Assembly (NCBI GenBank): GCA_031285965.1
Contig: JAITVD010000016.1
Span: 1-46,044, forward strand
Source: Azoarcus sp.
GTDB taxonomy: Bacteria; Pseudomonadota; Gammaproteobacteria; Burkholderiales; Rhodocyclaceae
DNA: 46,044 nt
Direction of reading: 5' to 3'
This document shows positions 25,610 through 34,292 of this stretch, piece after piece (within the stretch, counting starts at the first letter, position 1; each line of letters opens with the position of its first letter). The translations under genes were made by a program, and so were the position numbers. Under the pieces are notes generated by a model, which worked only from the letters and a program-made list of their open reading frames with translations, searched no databases and had not been told where the DNA came from.

Positions 25610-27135
25610 GGCTTGTCTCCCTCTGGCGGTTCGTCTTTCAGCGGCAGGATGACGGAAATGCGCACGCCGTGGCGGCCATCGACGCTCATTTCCCCGCCCA
25701 GCATGTTCACGCGCTCGGACATGCCGAGCAGGCCGAATCCTTTTCGGGGCGCGCGCGAATCGAAGCCAATGCCGTCGTCCTGAATAAGAAGGTGCAGCTC
25801 GTCCTCGACTTCTTCCATCCGAATGTCGGCGTGGGCGGCGTTCGCGTGGCGGGAAATGTTGGTGAGCGCCTCTTGGACAAGCCGGAAAACGGCAGTGGCG
25901 CGATCCGAGCCAAGTTCGTATTCGTCCTTGTCCGCGTGGAAAACGCAGTCGATGGAACAGCGTTCCCCAAACTGCTGGATGAGGTGCTCAAGCGCGGCTC
26001 GCAGGCCAAGCACATCGAGCATTCCGGGGCGCAAGCCTTCGGAGATGCGGCGCATGGAGGCAATAGTGCGCTCCACGAGGGCGCGCGAGCCTTCGATACG
26101 GTCCGCGCAAACCTTGTCGCCCTCCGCGTTGCCAGGGCGGGCGTAATGCTTGCGCAGCCAGCCAAGGTCAATGCGCAGCGCGGTGAGCGCCTGCCCAAGC
26201 TCGTCGTGCAATTCGCGGGCAATGGCGGTGCGCTCGCTTTCCCGCACCTCCTGAAGAAAGCGGGCCAGCTCGCGCAAACGCGCCTGGGATTCCCGCAGCG
26301 CGTCCCCGGCGCGGCGCTGCTCCTGCGCACGCCGGCGGCGGACGACGTGCAGGAAAGCAATGGTCGCCAGCCCCAGCAGCCAGACCGCGCCATGCCAGAA
26401 CTGGATGGTGCGCCAAGCTGGCTCCTGCGCTTCCCGATAGGCATTGAGGTCGACGGAAATGCTCGCGCCGCCCCGCAGCCCGCCAACCGGGACAAGGGTG
26501 TCGCGGTGGCAGTCCAAGCATTCTTTTTCCATTTTCATGGGAAGCATGACGCGCATCAGCCCATGCCCGCGCCCGTCGCGCAAAAGCGGCTCCGTGATGA
26601 TGTCCGCGCCTTTTTCCAGTGCTTCGAGCGCGTGGGCTTCCCATTCGTCGGGCACGTTTTCGCGGTTGCGCAGTTGCTTGGAAGTGAGCCGCTCGTGGAA
26701 TTCGGATTGCTGGTTCGATGTCTCCTGAATAGCCAGCAGCAGGTGCATGGGCGTGACCATGACGAGGCTGAGGGATTTTCCGTCCCGGTCGGTCGCGGAA
26801 AAATGCTGTTCCTGCTCAAGCGGGCTGAAAGCCGGCACGCGGTCATCGCGCATGAAAATGCCGCCAACCGAAGAGGCCCATTCCCGTACCGCCATGTCTT
26901 TTCGGAGGCTGGCAATGGCCGCGATGCGGGCAAGCTCCGCTGCGGTGCGGTTCAACTGCTCGCGCTGCATGAAAAGGGAAGCCACCACCAGCGCCGTCCA
27001 AACGAACGCGAACAGCACGGTTCCCCAAGATGCCGCGAAAGGGCGAAAGTGTCCGTCCATTGTTTTCTTCGCTCGGCAAAACGTTCCAGACTTTGAACCG
27101 CTTTGGGTGGTCAGTTCGAGCTTTTGTTCGGTCAT
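25606..27135 (-). CDS. Sensor histidine kinase with periplasmic haem c motif
   Basis: This 509-residue membrane kinase has TM1 near residues 35-55, a periplasmic domain of about 190 residues, TM2 near 250-268, a coiled-coil linker, the H-box ARELHDELGQAL (His near 310) and a HATPase_c domain (NISRHANAAHADI, DDGIGFD, GFGLLGMSERV). The periplasmic part resembles the DUF3365/Tll0287 sensor family and contains CLDCH near residue 206, a c-type haem site. It likely senses redox state or a small gas ligand and drives the adjacent regulator. The start overlaps the end of the parA gene by one base. An ATG at residue 26 (27060) is a real alternative, as the first 25 residues look unusual. Confidence 0.82.
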   Translation of the reverse strand: MTEQKLELTTQSGSKSGTFCRAKKTMDGHFRPFAASWGTVLFAFVWTALVVASLFMQREQLNRTAAELARIAAIASLRKDMAVREWASSVGGIFMRDDRVPAFSPLEQEQHFSATDRDGKSLSLVMVTPMHLLLAIQETSNQQSEFHERLTSKQLRNRENVPDEWEAHALEALEKGADIITEPLLRDGRGHGLMRVMLPMKMEKECLDCHRDTLVPVGGLRGGASISVDLNAYREAQEPAWRTIQFWHGAVWLLGLATIAFLHVVRRRRAQEQRRAGDALRESQARLRELARFLQEVRESERTAIARELHDELGQALTALRIDLGWLRKHYARPGNAEGDKVCADRIEGSRALVERTIASMRRISEGLRPGMLDVLGLRAALEHLIQQFGERCSIDCVFHADKDEYELGSDRATAVFRLVQEALTNISRHANAAHADIRMEEVEDELHLLIQDDGIGFDSRAPRKGFGLLGMSERVNMLGGEMSVDGRHGVRISVILPLKDEPPEGDKP

Positions 27136-28148
27136 TAACAGCTATCCGGCAATCTTAAACTAATACGCCGAGCTATTTCCTGTGCAAGTTCCTTGAAATC
27201 TTCATAAGCCTTCTGAGCGGCATTGGCATGTGAACCACTCGCGCCATCAGCAACGCTAAGAGCAAAAATAGGTTTTCGCGCCTCCTGCCCCAAAGGTATC
27301 AAACTTTTGTAATTCTTCAACATGGATAGACAATAACTATCTTTTGCAATATCTGGAAGTTGCTCATTTTCCGTGTTTTTGTTCAATACACTGCCTCTGA
27401 ACTCTCTAGGAATTTTGTCGAGCCATCGGGTATACGCTTTCACCGGACGGGATAAGCGCACATCGTGACGCATGGCAATGTAACCAGCAGGTATCATGTC
27501 GCCTTCGGGCAACTCGAATCCGGGCTGTTTCCAGTCACTGCGCCGAATATTCCAACCTTGACGCCAATTCCGCAACACCGGGCCAAGGTTGCGTAAACCT
27601 TGCAAAGAAAATAAATCAGCGCCTAATGGCACGATCACATGATTGCTGCCAAGCAACGCAGAACGGTTGATTGCACCAAGATTGGGACCGACATCGACGA
27701 CAATTAAGCCAGCTTCAAAACGCGCCGCCGCATCCTGCGCAATGCGCCAAAAAGCAGTAAGAATACGGAAAGGACGACTCTTGTTTTCCTCAGCCATGAC
27801 TTTGATCCACATCTCAGAGAGCTGATCTTCAAAACTGGACAAACCCAGATCGCCGGGTATCAACGCCAATCGGGAATTGATAGTCTGGTAATCCACGGGA
27901 GCAAAATCAGCCACATCCAGCAGAGGTTTGATGCTGCGAAAAATGGTGGAAACGGATTCCTCTCCATCCCAAAGGGTAGCCAATCGGTCTTCATCCATGA
28001 AGGCTGCCGTCAGATTGGCCTGTGGATCAATATCCACGGCCAACACGCGCACACCAAGCTCGGCAAACATGAACGACAGGTGGTAGACCAGCGAGGTCTT
28101 GCCTACACCTCCCTTATTATTGAAAAATGTAAGTACGGGAACAGTCAT
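27135..28148 (-). CDS. ParA-like ATPase, AT-rich accessory gene
   Basis: This 337-residue protein has the deviant Walker A KGGVGKT (residues 12-18) in LTFFNNKGGVGKTSLVYHLS, then VLAVDIDPQANLT and GLIVVDVGPNLGAINRSAL (A' and Walker B-like motifs). These are ParA/MinD-type. No parB or plasmid replication gene is present, so it is not an ordinary partition pair. The ATG overlaps the stop of the AlbA_2/HATPase gene (ATGA). Codons are richer in A and T than in the nos genes, so transfer is likely. It may act in an unrecognised defence or regulatory system. Confidence 0.8.
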   Translation of the reverse strand: MTVPVLTFFNNKGGVGKTSLVYHLSFMFAELGVRVLAVDIDPQANLTAAFMDEDRLATLWDGEESVSTIFRSIKPLLDVADFAPVDYQTINSRLALIPGDLGLSSFEDQLSEMWIKVMAEENKSRPFRILTAFWRIAQDAAARFEAGLIVVDVGPNLGAINRSALLGSNHVIVPLGADLFSLQGLRNLGPVLRNWRQGWNIRRSDWKQPGFELPEGDMIPAGYIAMRHDVRLSRPVKAYTRWLDKIPREFRGSVLNKNTENEQLPDIAKDSYCLSMLKNYKSLIPLGQEARKPIFALSVADGASGSHANAAQKAYEDFKELAQEIARRISLRLPDSC

Positions 28149-29342
28149 GATGCCTTCCTGACAGTGACAAACACATAATTGGCGTTGACGTTGAACTCTG
28201 GGGGAGGATTGCCGTTTTCAGCAAGCAAGCGGCGTGCAGTGGCTATACCAAAGCCGAAACGTTGCACATATCCGAGTACCTTCAAGGCTTCGGCCAAATG
28301 AGGATTGCGGTAATCAGTAACACCAGGTTGCCCAAAATTATCTTTATTCACCATCCCATAAGGACCGCCGGGGTTAATGATTTCTATGCGGTCATTGAGC
28401 CAAGTAATTCGGGTTGGCGCGTTAGTGGCTTCATATGTCCTATGCATTACGGCGTTGCGGACAAGTTGTTGCAGCGCAATCAACGGGTAGTCAGCCATGC
28501 GCCGTTCAGTATCGTAAGTTGTAAAGTCAACACGAGTAGAAATATGCGCTTTCAGCTTGTCGTCAAGCCTATTAACAATCTCCCCAATACGCCCGTCAAT
28601 AGCAGCCTCATCGATAATAGGGGCATCCAACTCGTTTCCATCGACACGAAGAAATTGAACATAATTGCATGGAATGAGATCACGAGGACGATTGCCAATT
28701 ACCATGCCTCCAAGGATAGTTGGCTTCGCCGACTCTACCGCATCAATCATGCGACAGGCGCTCAGACGCTCTTCGTAGCTTTGCCAGTACATCCGGAGCA
28801 TATGCGCCAAGAAGATATTCGGATTCAAACGCAGATCGATTGAGGTCAACTAATTTAGCGAAAGAAATAGGTTGAAGATCAAATGGAAGGTCACGGTAAC
28901 GACGGCGCTCATTGAGAACTCGCTCGTCTTGCTGGTTAGCGATGTCTCGGCGAGGACCAGTGCGAATGTAAGTTCGCCCTTTATATTTGACAGGCGGAGC
29001 ATCAGCAGGCATCACTGTAATAACAACCAACTCCCTTCCTTGCAATTGTCGCTTTTCGACAGTCATGCTGGGAATAGGCAGAATATTTCCATCCGAGCGA
29101 ATATCCGCCAAGGAGCGTAGCAATTCATCCGTAACTTCCAAGCCAACAAGCGAACCTTCTTTGTCTCTTGCGCCAATAAAAACGACACCCGCTTCACCGT
29201 GTCCAGGGAGATCATTGGCGAAAGCACAAATGGCTTGGCGGATTTTTTCCGGTGCGTCGCCTTTGAAACTTTCCTTCCGTTCGACCCGATCCGACTCAAT
29301 GTCGGTAAGCAAGGCAAACAATTGTTCGTCTGTCAAACTCAT
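28145..29342 (-). pseudogene. AlbA_2 (Schlafen-like) plus HATPase protein, frameshifted
   Basis: The N-terminal part (MSLTDEQLFALLTDIESDRV, GHGEAGVVFIGARDKEG, VKYKGRTYIRTGPRRDIANQ) is an AlbA_2 domain of the Schlafen-like group. It ends in the wrong frame after DVLAKLRRASERLSHD. The continuation (SYEERLSACRMIDA, then MADYPLIALQQLVRNAVMHR, an HATPase_c_4 motif) lies in another frame and runs to 28145. One missing base near 28775 would restore a protein of about 400 residues. The ATG at 29342 follows GGGGG. It is either a recent pseudogene, a sequencing error or a real frameshift. Base composition is AT-rich. Confidence 0.72.
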
Positions 29343-29420
29343 CCCAACCCCCACTCAAGGGTAAACACTGTATCAGCCGCAATAGACCGAGACAAACTCG
29401 ATCCGGTCATGCTCAACCCC

Positions 29421-30320
29421 CTACCCCATCACCCGCAGCTTTAGCCCCGCGAGGAGCGTGTCCGGCTTCATGCCCATCACCGCCGCCATTTCGCCTGCCA
29501 TGCAGAAGCCGCAGCAGTCACAGAGGTTCGCTTCCTTGCCTTGGCACTCGGGAAGCCGCTTGCCGTCGGGCATGATGAAGTTCGCCATCCAGCAGTATGT
29601 TTTGAAATCACGCCGCTGCATGAGCTTCAGCCCCGCCACGGAGTTCATGATTGGATAGCCTTTTTTCTTGTAGGCGATGGTTTTTTCGAGCACTTCATTG
29701 CGGGTCGCGTCATCCAGTTCGAGCGCCTCCGTGCCGGGAAAAGGCGTGTGCAGGTTGATGGCGATGGATTCGATGTTCGGATGGTTTTTCGCAAATTCGA
29801 TGGTCTCATCCAGCGAGGCGTGGTTCAGCGCGTTCACCACCATGTTCACGCTCACGCGGGCATGGCCGCAGCCCTCGATGTGCTGGACGAGCCGCTCGAA
29901 CATCCCTTCGCCGCGAACCGCGTCGTGCGCCGCGCCAACACCGTCCATGCTCACCCAGATAGAATCCGCCTCAAGCCCCGCGAACGGGCGGGCGGCGTTG
30001 GTTGTGACCGTCACCGAATAAAAGCCGATTTTCTTTGCGAGCCGGATGACGCTGTTCAGGTCATGCTCGCCGTCGCGCCACAGCGTCGGCTCCCCGCCTT
30101 CCAAATCAACGAAGCGCGAACCGAGCCGATAGCAGTATTCGAGATCGTCCCGCACTTCGTCCAAGGTTTTTACGATGGCGTCCTTTTTGGCGTAAATCGT
30201 GCAGTGCAAGCATTTCAGGTTGCATTTGTCGGAAATGAAAACGACCGATTGCAGAGGGATTTTTTTCCCCAGAACGCGGGTTTTGAAAAACCATTGCGGC
30301 AGATAGAAAAGAGGTTTCAT
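29421..30320 (-). CDS. Radical SAM protein of unknown pathway
   Basis: This 299-residue protein carries the SAM cluster CNLKCLHC (C33, C37, C40), the glycine motif VDLEGGEPTLWRDGE, VSMDGVGAAHDAVRG, and a Cys-rich C-terminus (YCWMANFIMPDGK, CQGKEANLCDCCGFCMAGE) that could bind a second cluster. The N-terminal helix (LFYLPQWFFKTRVLGKKIPL) may associate with the membrane. Its ATG overlaps the UbiA stop (ATGA), so the two genes are coupled and may act on the same lipid. I cannot name the reaction. Confidence 0.75.
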   Translation of the reverse strand: MKPLFYLPQWFFKTRVLGKKIPLQSVVFISDKCNLKCLHCTIYAKKDAIVKTLDEVRDDLEYCYRLGSRFVDLEGGEPTLWRDGEHDLNSVIRLAKKIGFYSVTVTTNAARPFAGLEADSIWVSMDGVGAAHDAVRGEGMFERLVQHIEGCGHARVSVNMVVNALNHASLDETIEFAKNHPNIESIAINLHTPFPGTEALELDDATRNEVLEKTIAYKKKGYPIMNSVAGLKLMQRRDFKTYCWMANFIMPDGKRLPECQGKEANLCDCCGFCMAGEMAAVMGMKPDTLLAGLKLRVMG

Positions 30321-31306
30321 CGGATGAAACTCAGGATGATGCCAATCACGCAAACCGAAACGAGCAGGTTTCTTGCCAGAAACCAGCGAATCATGAACCA
30401 GCCGATGCCGATAGCCTCAACTTGCGGCCATCGGCGCATGAAGCCCATCCAGGGTTTCGGCTCGAATTTCTGTTCCGGGTTTTTGTAGAAAACCGTCATC
30501 ATGCGGAAAAGCCCCACCGCCATTGGCAGAGTCAATATCAAGGCCACATGAGAGACTGAAAGGCTGCCTTGCCAGATGCCATAGGCGATGATGAAAAACG
30601 GAAGGAAAAGAATAAAAAAGAGGACAGCCAGCATGGTCGGCGGGCGCTCCAGAAAAACAGCCAGCGTGTGCTTGCCCGTTTTTTTATCCGCTACGGCATC
30701 CAGCATCGAATGCACGTAGATAATGTTCATGACCAGCAGCCCAATCGGGACGGAAATAAAAACAATCGCTGCGTCCAGCGTGCCGCAGGCCGCGTAATAC
30801 GTTCCAATCATGTTCAAAGGGCCAAAAATAACGCCTATCACCAGTTCGCCCAGCCCATGATAGCTGAGGCGAAGGGGCGGCCCGGAATAGGAAATCGCCA
30901 GCACTGCCGTCATGGCGGCAATGACGAGGATGACGCTTCCCCGAAAATAGAAAATGATTCCGCCAATAAAAAAGGCCACTCCCATGAGCGCAAGCGAAAC
31001 CCTGAAAAGCTGCCCAACCGTGGTTTGGCCGGACGTGAGATAAACGCATTTGCCAATACGGGCGCGAAAGCCTTCGCGGTTCAGGACATTGCGGAAATGG
31101 GCATGGTGCGCCCGGTAATCGAAATAATCATCGAACAGATTAGCCGACATTTGTCCGGCAATAACCCCCATGACCGCGAGAATCGCCAAGGGCAGGGAAA
31201 AACCAGCTTGCTGCGCGGCAAGGCAGACGGCAAAAAGCGACGGCAGCACGCTCTGAAGAAGCGCATGGGGCCGCGAATTACTGAACCAGAAACGAAAAAA
31301 AGACAT
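30317..31306 (-). CDS. UbiA-family prenyltransferase
   Basis: This 329-residue polytopic membrane protein has about eight or nine spans and the two Asp motifs of the family: NLFDDYFD (residues 56-63) and DAVADKKTGKHT (near 207). It transfers a prenyl chain to an aromatic or other acceptor. The ubiquinone and menaquinone enzymes usually sit with other pathway genes; here the partner is a radical SAM protein instead. It is read after the type I secretion genes with a 130-base gap containing a large inverted repeat. The substrate is unknown, and a MenA-like role is possible. Confidence 0.78.
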   Translation of the reverse strand: MSFFRFWFSNSRPHALLQSVLPSLFAVCLAAQQAGFSLPLAILAVMGVIAGQMSANLFDDYFDYRAHHAHFRNVLNREGFRARIGKCVYLTSGQTTVGQLFRVSLALMGVAFFIGGIIFYFRGSVILVIAAMTAVLAISYSGPPLRLSYHGLGELVIGVIFGPLNMIGTYYAACGTLDAAIVFISVPIGLLVMNIIYVHSMLDAVADKKTGKHTLAVFLERPPTMLAVLFFILFLPFFIIAYGIWQGSLSVSHVALILTLPMAVGLFRMMTVFYKNPEQKFEPKPWMGFMRRWPQVEAIGIGWFMIRWFLARNLLVSVCVIGIILSFIR

Positions 31307-31388
31307 TGGGATTGCATACAGAAAGAATCAACCGACCATTCTATACGCGCCCCCACAGCGCGTCTCTTGTTTTTTCTCTGTCCTGTGT

Positions 31389-31428
31389 GCGTTTTCCCCT
31401 TGCCCGCTGGCGGATGAGGGGAAAACGC
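31389..31428. terminator. Perfect inverted repeat between tolC and ubiA-like genes
   Basis: GCGTTTTCCCCT (31389-31400) pairs with AGGGGAAAACGC (31417-31428), giving a 12-bp stem around a 16-base loop with further G/C pairing. No run of T follows the stem on the minus strand, so it is a terminator-like or mRNA-protecting hairpin, not a standard terminator. Confidence 0.5.
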
Positions 31429-31436
31429 TCCAGAAC

Positions 31437-32783
31437 CTATTCCGTCCGTTCTTCCAGCCAGCCGTTGAATTTGGCGATTTCCGCTTCGCTTAGCCCGCCG
31501 GTCAGGGCAAGAAGCTGCATGCGCGAGAGCACATACTGGCAGCGTCCCCGGTGGAGGTCGCGCCTTGCCGTGGCGAGGTTCTGCTCCGCGGTGAGAATAT
31601 CCAGCGTGGTGCGCGTTCCGGCCATGAATCCTTTGCGGGTCGATACCAGCGCCTGTTCGGCGGATTTCACCGCCTGCTCGAAAGCGCGCACCCAACTGAC
31701 GCCCTGCGCGGTGCTGTCAAATTCTTTTCTGACCTGCAAGCCGATAGCGCGGCGCATCTCCTCCAGCCGCTCGCGGGACTGATCCAGTTCGGCTCTGGCC
31801 TGACGTACTTGGGACTGCATCGCGCCGCCCGAGAAAATCGGCATTTCAAAGCGAAGCCCGTAGATCTTGTTGTCGTCTTTCGTGTCAACGAGATTGTCGC
31901 TGCTGCTTTCGCTCTTGACGCGCTGCGCGACGAAATCGACCGTGGGCAGATGGCCGACCATCGCTTTCTTGACTTGCAGGCTCGCCGCCTCGACGTTGGC
32001 GCGCATGGCCGCAAGCCGGGGATTGGCCTCCTCCGCCTTGCGTATCCAATCCTCCAAACGATCCGGGTCGGGGCGGACAAGTTCCAGCCGATTCGGGTTC
32101 AGCCGGGAAAGCGGCGTCAGCGGGCGATCAATGATGGCCCTGAGCGCGTCTCGCGCGTAATTGAGCTGATATTGCAGCCCGATGGTCTGGGCGACGGCCA
32201 AATCCAGTTGCGAGCGGGCTTCGTCGATGTCGGTGCGCGTGCCCGAGCCTGTCTGGAACGCTTTTTGGGCATAGTCAAGCTGCGTCAGGTACGCATCGCG
32301 CTGCGCGCGCGTGACTTCCAGATTCCCTTCGACCAGCAGCGCCTCGAAATAAGCGGCAGCCACCCTTGAGCCAACTTCCTGCTCCGCCCAGAGCAAATCC
32401 GCCTCCGCGCCCTGCACGAGCGCCTGCGATTGCTGCCACGCGATGAAAGTGCCCGCCCGGAACAAGGGTTGGGTCAGCCCCACGGAATAGTTGTTGCTGT
32501 CGTATTTGTAGTCCTGAGCCATTCCAAAGCCAACCGGCCTTTCCCGCTCAAGGTCGTTCTTGAACTGGTTGCCGCTGAACGACACGTTCGGTAAAAGCTG
32601 CGCCAGCGCCTGGGGCTTCAGTTCGCGGCTCGCCGCCGCGCCGGACTGCGCCGCGCGCCACGTGGCATCGGCCTCTACCGCCTCGCGGTAGAGGCTCAGC
32701 AGGTCATCGGCCCGCGTCGGCAAAGAAGCCGTCAGTCCGGCGCTCATGAGCGCGGCGGCCAGCAGGGGAAAATGTTTCTTCAT
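31437..32783 (-). CDS. TolC-family outer membrane protein of a type I secretion system
   Basis: This 448-residue protein starts with a signal peptide (MKKHFPLLAAALMSAGLTAS). It then has the repeated helical pairs of the TolC family (LSLYREAVEADATWRAAQSG, FQTGSGTRTDIDEARSQLDL, GFMAGTRTTLDILTAEQNLA). It forms the outer membrane channel for the HlyD and ABC proteins encoded just upstream. It ends the operon. Spacing to hlyD is 10 bases. Length is normal. Confidence 0.9.
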   Translation of the reverse strand: MKKHFPLLAAALMSAGLTASLPTRADDLLSLYREAVEADATWRAAQSGAAASRELKPQALAQLLPNVSFSGNQFKNDLERERPVGFGMAQDYKYDSNNYSVGLTQPLFRAGTFIAWQQSQALVQGAEADLLWAEQEVGSRVAAAYFEALLVEGNLEVTRAQRDAYLTQLDYAQKAFQTGSGTRTDIDEARSQLDLAVAQTIGLQYQLNYARDALRAIIDRPLTPLSRLNPNRLELVRPDPDRLEDWIRKAEEANPRLAAMRANVEAASLQVKKAMVGHLPTVDFVAQRVKSESSSDNLVDTKDDNKIYGLRFEMPIFSGGAMQSQVRQARAELDQSRERLEEMRRAIGLQVRKEFDSTAQGVSWVRAFEQAVKSAEQALVSTRKGFMAGTRTTLDILTAEQNLATARRDLHRGRCQYVLSRMQLLALTGGLSEAEIAKFNGWLEERTE

Positions 32784-32793
32784 TTGTAGCTCC

Positions 32794-34290
32794 TCACTCT
32801 TCTTTCATGGATGACGCAAGCCGTTTCAGCAGGGGATGCAGCAGATAGGTCAGCATCGTCCGCTCGCCGGTGATGACGACGACCTCAACCGGCATGCCCG
32901 CCTGCAATTGGCGGCGGCCCAGCTTTTTCATGCCGTCTTCTGTCACTGACACACGCGCCAAATAGTAAGGCGCGCCCGTTTGCTCGTTGATGAGCAGGTC
33001 ATGGGAAACCGACACGACTTCGCCGGGCACGACCAGCAAGGGAGAATGCGCGAAGGATGAAAAACGCACATCCGTCTCCAGCCCCGGACGCACGCGGTCG
33101 ATGAGGTGCGGCGGGATATGGGTCTCCAGCAGCAAAGGTTCGTCCTGCGGCACGATGTCCATGATCTTTTGCCCTGGGCCAATCACGCCGCCCACGGTCT
33201 GCACCGAAAGCCCCACAACCTGCCCGCTGGCCGGGGCGCGGATGACCGTGCGAGCCAGATCGCCCTTGAGCGCGATGAACCGCTCGCCCTCGCCATCGAC
33301 CTGGCCGCGCACATCCGCCAATTCGCGGTCGACCTCTTTCCTGAACTCCTGCTTTCTCTGCGTGATGCGCAGCTTTGCTTCCGCCAGCGCGCTTTTAGAG
33401 CGTTCGATATTGCCTTGGAGATCGGCAATGGAGCCGATGGTCTCGGCCTGCGTGCGCTGCAACGCCAGCAAATTGTTTCTCGGCGCGTAGCCGTCTTTCA
33501 CCAGTTCGGACAGCCCCTTGATTTCTTCCTTGAGAAAGTCCAGTTGCGAGCGGCGGGACTCCAGCAAGCCCTGATAGCCCGCGATGCTGCCCTCCAGACC
33601 GGCGGCGGATTCCTCTATGGCCTGTATTTCGGCTTCCAGCGCCATTTTGCGCGCCGAAAACAGCCCTTCCTGATTGGCGATGAGATCAACGACCAGCGGA
33701 GAATCTTTTTCTTCGAGCAAATGGGGATGGAAACGGATGCTTTCGCGCCCGGCCTGTTCCGCCACCAGACGCGCCTCCGTCGCCCGCAGCGTGTAATAAC
33801 GCTGGCGCACGCCCTCGAAATTGGCTTGCGTGCTCGCCGGGTCGATTTCCATCAGGGGAGCGCCTTCGGCAACGATCAGCCCTTCTTTCACGTGCACGGC
33901 TTTGACGATGCCGCCCGTTAGGTGCTGCACCGCTTTCCGTTTTGTGTCGATCGTCACCACGCCGGATGTGGGCACGCCTTCGTCCAGAGGCGCAAGCGCC
34001 GCCCAGAGCAGGAAGCCGCCAAAGCCGATGGCAATCACGCGGAAACCGAGCCGCGCCGGGGAACGGGTATCCGTCGGCAAGCCATGCGCGTCGTCCATGC
34101 CCCGCCCCCTCCCCGGAAGCGCGACAGGTTTGGGCTTCAGCACATCGACCAGCGCATTCACCGATTTGCCCAGAGACTGGGACGCGCCTGAAAACCGACC
34201 AGGCAACTCTTCGGTAACTGGCGGCGGGGCAAGCATCCCGTCATCGTTTTCTTTTACTTTCTTGCGATTCGTCGCGTGGGCACGAGGCAT
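32794..34290 (-). CDS. HlyD-family membrane fusion protein of type I secretion
   Basis: This 498-residue protein has a cytoplasmic N-terminus of about 90 residues (longer than usual), a single membrane span (VIAIGFGGFLLWAALAPLDE), a biotinyl-lipoyl-like motif (KRKAVQHLTGGIVKAVHVKE), a long coiled-coil and the C-terminal HlyD region (IRAPASGQVVGLSVQTVGGV). It links the inner ABC transporter to TolC. It follows the upstream ABC gene by 2 bases. Length and motifs are those of the PrtE/HlyD group. Confidence 0.9.
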   Translation of the reverse strand: MPRAHATNRKKVKENDDGMLAPPPVTEELPGRFSGASQSLGKSVNALVDVLKPKPVALPGRGRGMDDAHGLPTDTRSPARLGFRVIAIGFGGFLLWAALAPLDEGVPTSGVVTIDTKRKAVQHLTGGIVKAVHVKEGLIVAEGAPLMEIDPASTQANFEGVRQRYYTLRATEARLVAEQAGRESIRFHPHLLEEKDSPLVVDLIANQEGLFSARKMALEAEIQAIEESAAGLEGSIAGYQGLLESRRSQLDFLKEEIKGLSELVKDGYAPRNNLLALQRTQAETIGSIADLQGNIERSKSALAEAKLRITQRKQEFRKEVDRELADVRGQVDGEGERFIALKGDLARTVIRAPASGQVVGLSVQTVGGVIGPGQKIMDIVPQDEPLLLETHIPPHLIDRVRPGLETDVRFSSFAHSPLLVVPGEVVSVSHDLLINEQTGAPYYLARVSVTEDGMKKLGRRQLQAGMPVEVVVITGERTMLTYLLHPLLKRLASSMKEE

Positions 34291-34292
34291 GG

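Noticed and set aside
25669-27096. A 475-codon frame on + opposite the sensor kinase
   Set aside because: The kinase has clear domains on the minus strand; this reading shows none.
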